A DNA stretch of 64,000 bases from Candidimonas nitroreducens. GTDB lineage: Bacteria > Pseudomonadota > Gammaproteobacteria > Burkholderiales > Burkholderiaceae_B. A model generated the notes under the pieces. The model did no database searches. It was given only the letters and a program-made list of their open reading frames with translations, and was not told where the DNA came from. Of this stretch, positions 16,684 through 25,615 are shown one piece after another. The DNA is taken from contig NZ_NJIH01000012.1 in NCBI RefSeq assembly GCF_002209565.1, positions 62,001 to 126,000 on the forward strand, given 5' to 3'. Each line of letters opens with the position of its first letter. Position 1 is the first letter of the stretch. The translations under genes and the position numbers were made by a program.

Positions 16684-18369
16684 TCAGCCGACGGCCACAT
16701 GGCTGTCGCGGCGTGCGTCGCGCGCGCCGACATAGCAGCCATCATTGCGTCGCAGCAGTATCTGCATGCCGCCGAAATCCCAGGTACTGGTTTCCCGCTG
16801 CGTGATCTCGTGCCCCAGATCGGCCAGCGCGCGCACCGTATCCGGCGCGAACCCAGGCTCGAGCACCAGCCGGCGGCCATTGCCGACCTTGAAGCGCGGC
16901 GCATCGACCACGGCCTGCGGCTGCTGCCCATAGGCGGCCAGCCTTACCGTCAGCTGCACATGGCCCTGCGGCTGGAAGATGCCGCCGGTCGAGCCGAAGG
17001 CCGCCACGGATCCGTCGGCACGCTCGAGAAACCCGGGCAATATGGTGTGCAGCGGCCGCGCCCCGGGCGCCAGCCGCGCGGGCGAGCCCGGATCCAGCGA
17101 AAAGCAGGCACCGCGATTCTGCAGCGCAATGCCGGTGCCCGGCACCACGATGCCCGAGCCGAAACCCATATAATTGGACTGGATGAACGACACCATCATG
17201 CCTGACGCATCGCCCGCGGCCAGATACACAGTGCCCGACGCGGCGGGCAGGATCTGCCCCGGATCCAGCGCGGCCCGAGGGTCGATGCGCGCGGCATCCT
17301 GCTCGATATTTTCCCGCGACATCAGTGCCGCGGCGTCCGCATCCATATTGCGAGGGTCGCCCAGGCGGCTCGCCAGCCGGGCGAATGCCAGTTTCATGGC
17401 TTCGATCTGCAGATGCAGGCTAGGTGCCGAATCGACCGGGTGGCGGGCGACGTCCAGCCGATCCAGCACGGCAAGCGCATACAAGGCGACTACGCCCAGG
17501 CCATTGGGCGGCATTTCGGACAAGATCGTGTCCCGATAACGCCCGCGCAATACCTCGACCCAATCGGCCCGGTGCGCGGCCAGGTCTTCCTGCGTAAGGC
17601 AGGCACCGCTAGCCGCCGCATGATCGGCCAGCAGCCGCGCAGTATAGCCAGTGTAGAAGTCGGCGCCGGAAGTGGCGGCGATCCGCTCCAGGGTCTCGGC
17701 CATCTCGGGCTGCGTGAACAAGGCGCCGGCCGGTGGCGCCGCGCCCTCGGGCAGAAACACGCGGCGAAACTCTTCCTGCCCGCCCAGCACTCGCGCCTGC
17801 TCCGCCCATTTGCGGGCCACGCCTGGCGAAACGCGGAACCCATGGCGTGCGTAATGCAGGGCCGGCCCCAGCAGCTCTGCGAACGGCAGCGAGCCATAGC
17901 GGGCCGACAAGGCCGCCCAGGCCGACACGGCGCCCGGCGTGGTTACGCTGTCCCAGCCGCGCTGCGGCAGCCGCTCGCCGTAGCGCGCACGCATGTCAGC
18001 GGCATCGGCCCGCAGGCCGGCGCGGCCCGTGGCGTTCAGGCCGTGCAGCCCGTCGCCTTGCCTGACCATGGCATACGCGTCGCCGCCGATGCCGTTATTG
18101 GTCGGCTCGACCACGGCAATGGTCGCGGCAGCCGCGATCGCCGCGTCCACCGCGTTGCCGCCCCGCTCCAGCATGCGCAGCCCCGCCTGCGCCGCCAGCG
18201 GCTGCGTGGCGATCACCATGCGCTCGCCGACTACGGGCTTGAGTTCGACGGGATACGGGCATGCCTCGTAGTCCTGCTGCTCGATCGGCAGGCCGGCTTC
18301 GGCTTGCAGCGCCGGGCCGACGCCCTCTTCGACGCCACCGGCGCCCGCCCGGCCAAGGCTCTTGCTCAT
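16684..18369 (-). CDS. Gamma-glutamyltransferase family (Ntn-hydrolase) protein
   Basis: About 561 residues from ATG 18369. Family marks include the N-terminal MVIATQPLAAQAGLRMLERGGNAVDAAIA and GIGGDAYAMV. The predicted autocleavage site is the Thr of SGTVYLAAGDASGMMVS (Thr380), which becomes the catalytic N-terminus of the small subunit, and GSTGGIFQPQGHVQ lies near the end. No signal peptide is visible, so it probably acts in the cytoplasm, unlike classical periplasmic Ggt. The motif around Thr380 differs from the usual TTH, so an acylase acting on another amide is possible. Confidence 0.85.
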   Translation of the reverse strand: MSKSLGRAGAGGVEEGVGPALQAEAGLPIEQQDYEACPYPVELKPVVGERMVIATQPLAAQAGLRMLERGGNAVDAAIAAAATIAVVEPTNNGIGGDAYAMVRQGDGLHGLNATGRAGLRADAADMRARYGERLPQRGWDSVTTPGAVSAWAALSARYGSLPFAELLGPALHYARHGFRVSPGVARKWAEQARVLGGQEEFRRVFLPEGAAPPAGALFTQPEMAETLERIAATSGADFYTGYTARLLADHAAASGACLTQEDLAAHRADWVEVLRGRYRDTILSEMPPNGLGVVALYALAVLDRLDVARHPVDSAPSLHLQIEAMKLAFARLASRLGDPRNMDADAAALMSRENIEQDAARIDPRAALDPGQILPAASGTVYLAAGDASGMMVSFIQSNYMGFGSGIVVPGTGIALQNRGACFSLDPGSPARLAPGARPLHTILPGFLERADGSVAAFGSTGGIFQPQGHVQLTVRLAAYGQQPQAVVDAPRFKVGNGRRLVLEPGFAPDTVRALADLGHEITQRETSTWDFGGMQILLRRNDGCYVGARDARRDSHVAVG

Positions 18370-18421
18370 CGACGCGTCCTCCCGCCGCCGCACGACATCC
18401 GCCGCGAGGCGGGGTGCGTGC

Positions 18422-19405
18422 TCATGGCTTCAGTACCAGCCCCGCCTGATCCACCACGCGGTGCCACTTCACTGCCTCTTGCTTGACGAAGGCGCTGAAA
18501 TGGGCCGCGGTTTCCGGCTCGGGCGTAATGCTCAGGCGCTTGAACTGCTTTTCCACATCGGGCTTGCGCAAGGCCGCGTTGATCTTCTGGCTAAGCAGTT
18601 TCGTCACGTCCGCCGGCATGCCGGCCGGCCCGAAAATGCCGAACCATGCCGTTACTTGGTAATCTTTCAGGCCCAGTTCGGCAAGCGTGGGCAGCTTCGG
18701 CAGGAACGGGCTGCGCCGCGCGCCGGTCGTGGCCAGCGCATCGACCGTCCCGGCGCGGATATGCGCGATGGACGTGGGCACCAGGTCGAACATGGCATCC
18801 ACCTGCCCGCCCAGCAGCGCATTCATGGCGGGCGCACTGCCGCGGTAGGGTATGTGAGACAGGCGTACGCCGGCCTGCTGGCTCAACAGCACACCAGCCA
18901 GGTGGTTCGAAGTACCCAGTCCGGCCGAGCCATACGAGATCGAACCCGGCTTGGACTTGGCCAGCTTCAAGAACTGCTGAAAGCTCTTGACGTGCAGCGA
19001 AGGCCGCGTCAACAACACGAACGGCATCGAGGCAAGCCGCGCCACCGGCGTGAAGCTCTTGACCGGATCGTAGCCCGCCTTGGGATTGACTGCCGGGGTC
19101 ATGGCGTTGGAGCTGACCGTGCCCATCAGCAGCGTGTAGCCGTCCGGCGCCGCGTTGGCCACATAGCGCGCGCCTATGATGGCGCCGGCGCCGGGCCGGT
19201 TGTCGACGACCACGGGCTGGCCTAGCTGGGCCTCCAGCTCTTTGCCCATGACCCGGCCCAGGATATCGGCCGAGCCGCCCGGCGGATAAGGAATCACCAG
19301 ATGTACGGGCCGCGAGGGGTACCCTGCCGCCCACGCATTACCCGCAACCGTCGCGCACAGCACCACCATACAGGCCCCCAGGCCCACTGCAAGCCGCTTG
19401 ATCAT
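18422..19405 (-). CDS. Bug family substrate-binding protein
   Basis: About 327 residues from ATG 19405 with GAGGAG seven bases upstream. Signal peptide MIKRLAVGLGACMVVLCATVAGNAWA, then YPSRPVHLVIPYPPGGSADILGR, VVVDNRPGAGAIIGARYVA and LSHIPYRGSAPAMNALLGGQVDAMF, all typical of Bug receptors. It is expressed between the diiron protein and the gamma-glutamyltransferase genes, so it may bring in the compound that they process. Confidence 0.92.
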   Translation of the reverse strand: MIKRLAVGLGACMVVLCATVAGNAWAAGYPSRPVHLVIPYPPGGSADILGRVMGKELEAQLGQPVVVDNRPGAGAIIGARYVANAAPDGYTLLMGTVSSNAMTPAVNPKAGYDPVKSFTPVARLASMPFVLLTRPSLHVKSFQQFLKLAKSKPGSISYGSAGLGTSNHLAGVLLSQQAGVRLSHIPYRGSAPAMNALLGGQVDAMFDLVPTSIAHIRAGTVDALATTGARRSPFLPKLPTLAELGLKDYQVTAWFGIFGPAGMPADVTKLLSQKINAALRKPDVEKQFKRLSITPEPETAAHFSAFVKQEAVKWHRVVDQAGLVLKP

Positions 19406-19529
19406 GGTATGTCTCCTCGCCTTTGCGGCAAGTGGTTTTAATGTGAAAGAAGCCTCTTTCATCCTCGGGGGTGGCCGCAACTGCCATCCCCGTTAATGTT
19501 GCTGTTAATGTTGCAAGAACGGGCAAGCC

Positions 19530-20444
19530 TCAGGCCGAGACCGCCGCCTGTCCGTCGAGCTCTGGAATTTCGGGAATTTCTATGCCATAGACGGACACGT
19601 CGGCACGGATCTCTTCCAGCGAGCGCCGGATGATGCCGACTTCTTCGTCCGGGTGCGTCGCCCCCAGGCCATAATCGGCCGCCAGCGCGCGGTTGCGCCC
19701 GGCGCGCAGCCGTTCGTCTTCGGGAAGATTGACGACGGCGTACACGCCGTTGAGCAGCGAGCCCTGCAGCTTCTTGGCGAACTGCCGGCCCAGCAGCGCC
19801 TTTTCGTCGGCCCCCAGGGTTTCGAAGAAGTGCCGCATGATGATGCGACCGAACTGTATGTGCCGGGCCTCGTCGCGCAGTATGAGCTTGCAGGCCTGCT
19901 GGATCGACGCGTAGCGGGCGTTCTCGTAGCGCGCCTGCAGCAGCTCGCCCGACAACTTTTCGAACAGCGTGTTGACTGCCAGGCTGCCGAAGAACGACAT
20001 CGACTTCTCGGCGCCTTCTTCGTGAAAGCGCGGGATGATGGACTTGAAGTATTCGGCGCGCGGCGTGGGCTGGTAGCCGCCCAGCGCCTGGGCGATGTGA
20101 AAGGAAGCCTCGTGATGGCGCAGTTCTTCGGCGATGAAGTTCACGACGTGCTGCTTCACCTCGAAGGGCTGGTGGCCGAAGATCGCGTCACGCAGCCGCT
20201 CGGCGCCATAGGGTATGGCGCCATGCTCCATCCACGCCCGCAGGCTCCACCATTCCGCGCCGGCGGCGCGCACCTCGGCGGGAATGTCGGCCTGTTCAAT
20301 GTCGGTATGGTCGATGCTGCGCGGATCCCAGGCCAGTTCGCGCGCCTGCTCGCACAACTTCCAGATATCGGGAAACTCGAGTTCCGAAACCACCGGATAA
20401 GGATTCGGTACTGGAGTCAATTCCTCCAGCAAAGATGGCTGCAT
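19530..20444 (-). CDS. Ferritin-like diiron protein, putative oxygenase
   Basis: 304 residues from ATG 20444 (AGGAG-type site before it). Two ExxH metal motifs are visible, EELRH in FIAEELRHHEAS and EARH in LRDEARHIQFG, with further Glu residues in WMEHG and LFEKLSGE at suitable spacing for a four-helix diiron site. This layout recalls AurF-like N-oxygenases and other ribonucleotide-reductase-like diiron oxidases, not iron-storage ferritins. Operon partner of a Bug receptor and a gamma-glutamyltransferase; an oxidation of an amine or amide substrate is conceivable but unproven. Confidence 0.72.
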   Translation of the reverse strand: MQPSLLEELTPVPNPYPVVSELEFPDIWKLCEQARELAWDPRSIDHTDIEQADIPAEVRAAGAEWWSLRAWMEHGAIPYGAERLRDAIFGHQPFEVKQHVVNFIAEELRHHEASFHIAQALGGYQPTPRAEYFKSIIPRFHEEGAEKSMSFFGSLAVNTLFEKLSGELLQARYENARYASIQQACKLILRDEARHIQFGRIIMRHFFETLGADEKALLGRQFAKKLQGSLLNGVYAVVNLPEDERLRAGRNRALAADYGLGATHPDEEVGIIRRSLEEIRADVSVYGIEIPEIPELDGQAAVSA

Positions 20445-20482
20445 GGTTGTCTCCTGTCGAATTGCCGTCGGCATCGCCGCAG

Positions 20483-20546
20483 AACTGCGGAACTGCGGAA
20501 CTGCGGAACTGCGGAACTGCGGAACTGCGGAACTGCGGAACTGCGA
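20483..20546. repeat. Octanucleotide tandem repeat, 8 copies
   Basis: AACTGCGG is repeated seven times exactly (20483-20538), followed by one copy with a last-base change (AACTGCGA, 20539-20546). It lies between the diiron gene start (20444) and the LysR promoter region, in the 5' region of the diiron gene. Simple repeats of this length are prone to slipped-strand changes. Confidence 0.95.
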
Positions 20547-20589
20547 ATTCAGTATAGGAACAGCCAGGCAATATTTCCAATACTATTCA

Positions 20590-20602
20590 TACGACTTCGT
20601 AA
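20590..20602. promoter_or_regulatory. Candidate LysR binding site
   Basis: TACGACTTCGTAA has the T-N11-A form with inverted arms TACG/CGTA typical of LysR regulators and is in the divergent region between the LysR and diiron genes. An AT-rich palindrome, TTAATATATTAA (20608-20619), follows at once and may hold a promoter -10 element. Confidence 0.45.
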
Positions 20603-20792
20603 TATCATTAATATATTAAAGAGAGCCTGTCCGCCACACCCGGGCCCAGTCTGTTCGAAGGCGTCTGTCTTGAGGGCGTGCCTGCGCGCCCAGCCCGTGC
20701 CTCGGCCCTTATGTTCTTGTCCCGAGGCGGCAGGCTCTGTGCGCACCAGCGCCATTTCCAGACAGCCGCACACCGGCAAGGAGATCCGAGCC

Positions 20793-21683
20793 ATGGTCGA
20801 CATCAGACAATTGCAGCAATTCGTCATGGTGGCCACTGAACTGAACTTCGGCCGCGCCGCGCAGCGCCTGCACATGTCCCAGCCACCCCTGAGCACCGCC
20901 ATACGCCGCCTCGAACAAAGCGTGGGTGCAAAGCTGCTGGATCGCACCAAGCACTATGTGCGCCTGACGCCCGCAGGGGAAATTTTCCTCGAAGAGGCGC
21001 GGCGCACCATCGCACAGGCGCACTTCGCCATCGAAGCGGCCCAAGGCGTAGCGCGCGGCCTGACCGGCGTATTGCGCCTGTCCTTCGTGCCCAGCGCCGC
21101 ACTGGACTTCCTGCCCGGGGTACTGCAGCGCTTCCAGGCGGCCTATCCCAGCCTGCGCCTGGTACTCACCGCCGACACCACCCGCAAGGAAATCGATGCG
21201 CTGCACGCCCAATCGGTGGACGCCGCAATCATCGTGCCGCCCCTGGCGGATACTTCAGGCCTGGATATCTCGGTGCTGCGCACCGCAACCATGGTGCTGG
21301 CGGTTCCCGGCAAGCACCGCCTTGCCGGCCGCAAGAGCGTCGCGCTGGCCACCCTGTCGCGGGAGGCCTTCATTTCCTTCCCTTTTACCGAAGGCAGAGG
21401 CTTTGCCGGCGCCGTGCTGGCGGCCTGCCACGCGGCGGGCTTTACACCTCGCATCGTGCAGGAAGCTTCGCAAATGCTGACGATACTCACGCTCGTGGCA
21501 AGCGGACTGGGCGTGGCGGTCGTGCCCGGCGCGATGAAAGCCATGCATCTGGACAACGTCAGCTTCGTGGAAATTGCCAACGCACGCAAGCTGCTGCACT
21601 ACGACCTGGCCCTGGTGTCGCAAAGCAACCGGCGCAACGCCATGATCGAGGCTTTTGTGGAAATAGCGAGGCAGGATCCGTAG
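20793..21683 (+). CDS. LysR family transcriptional regulator
   Basis: 296 residues from ATG 20793, preceded by AAGGAG; an open frame runs much further upstream but only crosses the repeat and the opposite-strand gene. The HTH is in LNFGRAAQRLHMSQPPLSTAIRRLEQSVGAKLLDR (18-52), then the usual periplasmic-binding-like effector domain. Divergent from the diiron/bug/ggt operon, which it probably controls together with a co-inducer. Confidence 0.93.
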   Translation: MVDIRQLQQFVMVATELNFGRAAQRLHMSQPPLSTAIRRLEQSVGAKLLDRTKHYVRLTPAGEIFLEEARRTIAQAHFAIEAAQGVARGLTGVLRLSFVPSAALDFLPGVLQRFQAAYPSLRLVLTADTTRKEIDALHAQSVDAAIIVPPLADTSGLDISVLRTATMVLAVPGKHRLAGRKSVALATLSREAFISFPFTEGRGFAGAVLAACHAAGFTPRIVQEASQMLTILTLVASGLGVAVVPGAMKAMHLDNVSFVEIANARKLLHYDLALVSQSNRRNAMIEAFVEIARQDP

Positions 21684-21744
21684 ACGGGAACCAGGATAGG
21701 CGTGCCAAGCGGCCCGAAGCTATCTGCCCGTAGGGGTATAGAGC

Positions 21745-21778
21745 CCGTGGATGCCCCGTGGATGCCCCGTGGATGCCC
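21745..21778. repeat. Short direct repeat between convergent genes
   Basis: About three copies of CCCCGTGGATG-type units lie between the LysR stop and the lipoprotein stop. No function seen. Confidence 0.5.
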
Positions 21779-22159
21779 TCAGCCGCAGTGTATCGAGCTG
21801 AGCGTACCGTGCTCGTCGATGATGATGTCCAGGCGCCCCGGGTTGTAGCCCATAGTCATGACCTGCCCCGGCTTCACAACCTGCAGCGCCGAACTGCCGG
21901 AACGTTTTTGCGCCTGTTCGGCCAGCGACTGCGAGAACTTGCTGCCGACCAGGGATTGCACCGCATCGTCGTTGCAAACACCAGCCTGGCTGCCCATGCC
22001 AGCGATTCCCGACCCGCCCATGCCCATGTCCGCACCGCCCTCCGAACTGGAAGTCAGTGCTGCATCGGAGGACGAGGCAGCCCCGGGGGCATGCAGCCCG
22101 GTAGAAGCGCAGGCCGCCTGCATACTCAATACCGCGACACAAAACAGCTTCCTGATCAT
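21779..22159 (-). CDS. I78-type peptidase inhibitor lipoprotein
   Basis: 126 residues. The lipobox LSMQAAC puts the lipidated Cys at position 17; a Ser/Gly/Met-rich linker follows. The C-terminal 60 residues (VCNDDAVQSLVGSKFSQSLAE, then VVKPGQVMTMGYNPGRLDIIID and a terminal CG) match the I78 inhibitor family with its conserved Cys pair. It probably protects the envelope from elastase- or subtilisin-like proteases. A good AAGGAG site stands before the ATG. Confidence 0.83.
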   Translation of the reverse strand: MIRKLFCVAVLSMQAACASTGLHAPGAASSSDAALTSSSEGGADMGMGGSGIAGMGSQAGVCNDDAVQSLVGSKFSQSLAEQAQKRSGSSALQVVKPGQVMTMGYNPGRLDIIIDEHGTLSSIHCG

Positions 22160-22403
22160 GTGGACTCCTTACTGATAGGCACGTGTCTAATCTCTACCTG
22201 TATATGATAGTTGATAGAGGCGGGAAAGGTCTCGCAGGCGCCTGCACGCACCCTGCGGCGGGTTGAAGGCCCGGGCATGCCGCTGTCGAAGCGGGATCTC
22301 CGCAACGCGGCCAGCGGCCGCCAGAACGTTCTCGAAATTTAATATATAATTCACGTCTTGCCGCAGCCGGCCCCCTGCCACAGAGGGCGCTGAACAGGCT
22401 TTC

Positions 22404-22479
22404 GGGCTGTTAGCTCAGTTGGTAGAGCAGCGGACTCTTAATCCGTAGGTCGAGCGTTCGAGCCGCTCACAGCCCACCA
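22404..22479 (+). tRNA. tRNA-Lys (anticodon CTT)
   Basis: A complete 76-base cloverleaf: acceptor stem GGGCTGT/ACAGCCC, D arm with TAGCTCAGTTGGTAGAGCA, anticodon stem GCGGA/TCCGT with loop CTCTTAA (anticodon CTT), T loop GTTCGAG and encoded 3' CCA. It has its own upstream TATAAT (22345-22350) and a terminator just downstream. Confidence 0.97.
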
Positions 22480-22495
22480 GAAATACCAAGCACTT

Positions 22496-22528
22496 ACGCC
22501 AACCCTTCGGGGTTGGCGTTTTGCTTTT
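22496..22528 (+). terminator. Rho-independent terminator of tRNA-Lys
   Basis: CGCCAACCC (22497-22505), TTCG tetraloop, GGGTTGGCG (22510-22518), followed by TTTTGCTTTT. A textbook terminator. Confidence 0.93.
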
Positions 22529-22772
22529 CCGGGTTCTACTCCATTTCCAATGAGACGGGTATTGGCTCTACCCTGTTATCGGGCTCTACCCCATAATTAG
22601 ACGCTCTTCCCCACTTTCGGGGAATCAGGGCATGCACTACACTCGGTTAATCACACCGGCCCAGCTGCACTGGGCCAAACCCCGCATGCGGAGCCCTGCC
22701 CACAATCGGGAAAGCGGCATCCATCAAACTCTGCTAATCAAGGTAAGATCGGCCGGAAGGGAGATATCGCCG

Positions 22773-22985
22773 ATGAAAAAAGAATCCGGGCGCAGTTTTT
22801 TTGACAAGTTCTGCGCGGCGGGGATCCGCCCCGTATGCCCGAAATGCGGCCATGAAGGGTTTATTGCGCTGCTTGACGACGCCGTGGTGAATGCGGACAA
22901 GCCGATGGCCGTCATCGCTTGTGCGTCTAAAAGCTGCCACGCAGCGATCAGCGTCCTTCCGGCAAGCGCGGTATGGGACGACTAG
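22773..22985 (+). CDS. Small zinc-ribbon-like protein of unknown function
   Basis: 70 residues from ATG 22773, chosen because AGGGAG precedes it; the frame begins earlier at 22632 without a good site. It contains CPKCG and, 30 residues later, CASKSCH, which can make a single treble-clef or zinc-ribbon site. No HTH or other domain. The 240 bases between the tRNA and this gene hold only short direct repeats (GGCTCTACCC) and a GGCCCA/TGGGCC hairpin near 22658. Confidence 0.6.
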   Translation: MKKESGRSFFDKFCAAGIRPVCPKCGHEGFIALLDDAVVNADKPMAVIACASKSCHAAISVLPASAVWDD

Positions 22986-23105
22986 CGGATCAGGGCGATT
23001 GTCCGAATAGCCGGCCACCTTATTCAATACCGTTGCACAACGCGCGCCAATGGTGAATTGGCGCGTACCACGACAAGAAACAACCGCCGGAACTGCTGGC
23101 ACCAA

Positions 23106-25517
23106 TCAAAAATCAATGGAGGCCGACAGCAGGAAGGTACGTGGATAACTCTTGATGACGAAGCCACTAAGATATGTCTCGCCTATCCAATAACTTTTGT
23201 TGAACAAGTTTTGCACATCGAAGCGCAGGGTTACCGGCTTGCCGGCGATGTGCGTGGCATAACGCAGGCCGGCATCATAGCGGACCCAGCTGGGAATATT
23301 CTGCGTATTCGCGGTATTAATCTCCATGCTGCCGGTGTAAATGGCCCGTGCGTTGACCGACATGCCATGCATCCACGGTAAATCCCACTCCACACCGGCA
23401 TTGGCCAGCCACTTCGGCACACCGAACGCTTGGTTGCCGTTGTATGTATTGCCAGCGCTCTTGCGTATAACGGCTTGTGTATACGATGCCCCGCCCAGAA
23501 TACGCAGACCGGGCCTGATCTCACCGAAGATGTTCCACTCGACGCCCCGGTTGCGCTGTTTGCCGTCGGCGCTGTATACGGTGGTAACCGGATCCTTGAT
23601 CAAGCTGGGCTTGTCGATCTGGAACACGCTCAGAGTGTTTGTAACGTGCCCCAGATCCCATTTGACGCCTGCCTCGTACTGCTTGGACTTGTAAGGCGCG
23701 AAAGTCGAGCCATAATTCGCAGCGGTAATGTCCGATACCGTTGTTCCCGGCGTCAGCCCTTCGATGTAGTTGGCATACAGAGAAACACTCTTCCAGGGCT
23801 TGACCACCAGGCCAACCATAGGGGTCAGGGCGCTGTCGTCATATTCGGCCGTGCGCGCCCCGGCCGCGTTGAAGTTTTCGGTTTTCACCCACTGCCGGCG
23901 CCCGCCCACCGTAAGCTGTATGCGATCATCCATGATGCCCAGCGTGTCGGCCAGGGCGATCCCACGTAAAGTCGTACGGGTGGTAAGACGGGCTTCGCCA
24001 GGCAGATTATTGGCAAAATCGAAATCCACGGGATCGTAGATATTGGATTTCATCGTCTCGCCGTTGAGGTAATTCGAGCCTATCTTGGTGCGAACCCCAT
24101 CGACCGCCAAAGACAGCTTGTGCGACACCGCGCCGGTTCGGAAGCTGCCGCTCAGGCCGGCCTCGCCGGATTCCCCGTCCTTCGAAAGGCGCCCATTCAG
24201 CGCGGTCGCAGTGAAGTTGCCATACGGGTCGACCCCGCCGATGGCATTGATGCCGGCCATGGTCGCGCGGTTGCTGGATACTCCACCCGTTACATAAGCC
24301 GTCCAATGGTCGGCGACATCGTATTCAACGCGCCCCAACGCCATGGTGGTATTGCTGCGGTAGGCCGAGCCGGCAAAGGGGTTGACCGAGTTCCGTGGGG
24401 CATCGGGTACGGAGGTTCCAGCGAAGCCTATGTAGCGCGGGTAGCCGTCGACAGCAGAGCTCTGCGTGGTCACGTCCAGCGAGGCGCGCAGCCTGGTTCC
24501 GCGATAGTCCAGCCCCAGCGCACCCAGCGCCAACCGGTTGCTGTTGTGGTCTATGGCGGTGTCGCCATCACGGTATACCCCGTTTAAACGGACACCAAAT
24601 TGCTGCTCGTCGCCAAAGCGCCTGCCAAGGTCAACATGCGTGCCTACCTGTCTGTCAGATGTGTAATCTACGGCCAACCGGGTCAGAGGATCATCCGTAG
24701 CCCGCTTGGTATGGACATCGATCAGACCACCGACCGCACCGCTGGGCGACATACCGGCGATCAATGCCGTGGGCCCCTTCACAACGTCCACGCGATCAGC
24801 GATCGCGGTTGGAATCGATTCGCCGAACCACAGTCCATACAGGCCATTGACCGCGAGTGAGTCCTGATAAAAGCCACGAACGGTGAAGTCCTGAAACATG
24901 CCGCCCGGAGGGCTCGACACGCGTATGGATGGGTCGTTTTCCACCACGGCACCTACCGTGCGCGCCTGCTGGTCGGTGATCAGCTGGCTAGAGTAGCTGG
25001 TGACGTTGAAGGGCGAATCCATGATGTCCTTGCCACCCAGCAGGCCCAGTGCTGCACCGATATTGACCTGGCCGCCGGCATAGGGAATGACTGCGTCCAC
25101 AACGGGGGACGCCTTTACGGTCACGGTGGACAATTGAGTGACCGCCCCCTCAGGCGCGGCACGCAGCACGTAGCCGCCCTCCGGTTGCCGATCCGCAGCC
25201 AGGCCCGTTCCCGCCAACAAGCGAGCGAGCCCACTAGCAACGCTGTATGCGCCGTTCAGGCCCCCCGTGCGGGCATGCGCGACCAGCGCTGCATCATAGG
25301 AAATGTTGACGTGGGAAGCGCGTGCATACGAATCTAGCGCGGAAGCTAATGAGCCTGCCGGTATTGCAAAGTGTACGACCTCGGCCGCCCGTGACTGTGC
25401 GGCAGCAACAGCCGAGTGCAACAAGCCGGCGCCGCCAAGCAACAGGCTGGCGCAGACTGCAAAGTTGGAAACCCGCCGTGCGGACGGAGACGAAACTCGA
25501 CGTAGAGGGATGCGCAT
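23106..25517 (-). CDS. TonB-dependent ferric-siderophore receptor with STN signalling domain
   Basis: About 803 residues from ATG 25517; an alternative GTG at 25559 adds 14 residues. Signal peptide, then an STN domain (FAIPAGSLASALDSYARASHVNISYD region), the TonB box region VTVKA, a plug with GGLIDVHTKRA, and a beta barrel ending in ...SASIDF with terminal Phe. The C-terminal NLFNKSYW is typical of FecA/FpvA/FhuE-type receptors. Brings in a ferric siderophore and signals to FecR through the STN domain. Third gene after fecI and fecR under a Fur box. Confidence 0.93.
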   Translation of the reverse strand: MRIPLRRVSSPSARRVSNFAVCASLLLGGAGLLHSAVAAAQSRAAEVVHFAIPAGSLASALDSYARASHVNISYDAALVAHARTGGLNGAYSVASGLARLLAGTGLAADRQPEGGYVLRAAPEGAVTQLSTVTVKASPVVDAVIPYAGGQVNIGAALGLLGGKDIMDSPFNVTSYSSQLITDQQARTVGAVVENDPSIRVSSPPGGMFQDFTVRGFYQDSLAVNGLYGLWFGESIPTAIADRVDVVKGPTALIAGMSPSGAVGGLIDVHTKRATDDPLTRLAVDYTSDRQVGTHVDLGRRFGDEQQFGVRLNGVYRDGDTAIDHNSNRLALGALGLDYRGTRLRASLDVTTQSSAVDGYPRYIGFAGTSVPDAPRNSVNPFAGSAYRSNTTMALGRVEYDVADHWTAYVTGGVSSNRATMAGINAIGGVDPYGNFTATALNGRLSKDGESGEAGLSGSFRTGAVSHKLSLAVDGVRTKIGSNYLNGETMKSNIYDPVDFDFANNLPGEARLTTRTTLRGIALADTLGIMDDRIQLTVGGRRQWVKTENFNAAGARTAEYDDSALTPMVGLVVKPWKSVSLYANYIEGLTPGTTVSDITAANYGSTFAPYKSKQYEAGVKWDLGHVTNTLSVFQIDKPSLIKDPVTTVYSADGKQRNRGVEWNIFGEIRPGLRILGGASYTQAVIRKSAGNTYNGNQAFGVPKWLANAGVEWDLPWMHGMSVNARAIYTGSMEINTANTQNIPSWVRYDAGLRYATHIAGKPVTLRFDVQNLFNKSYWIGETYLSGFVIKSYPRTFLLSASIDF

Positions 25518-25615
25518 AAAGGCTCTAGGAAGTAAGGTTGAATGTATAAGGAACTTCACCCTAGGCCGAACGAAAGCTCAAAACCCCTCACGAATTTTTC
25601 AATTTATTTGTAACT

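Noticed and set aside
20483-20546. Could the tandem repeats be a small CRISPR array?
   Set aside because: Units are 8 bases and contiguous, with no spacers and no cas genes.
22404-22479. tRNA-Lys as an attachment site of an island
   Set aside because: No integrase and no second copy of the tRNA 3' end were seen within the following sequence.
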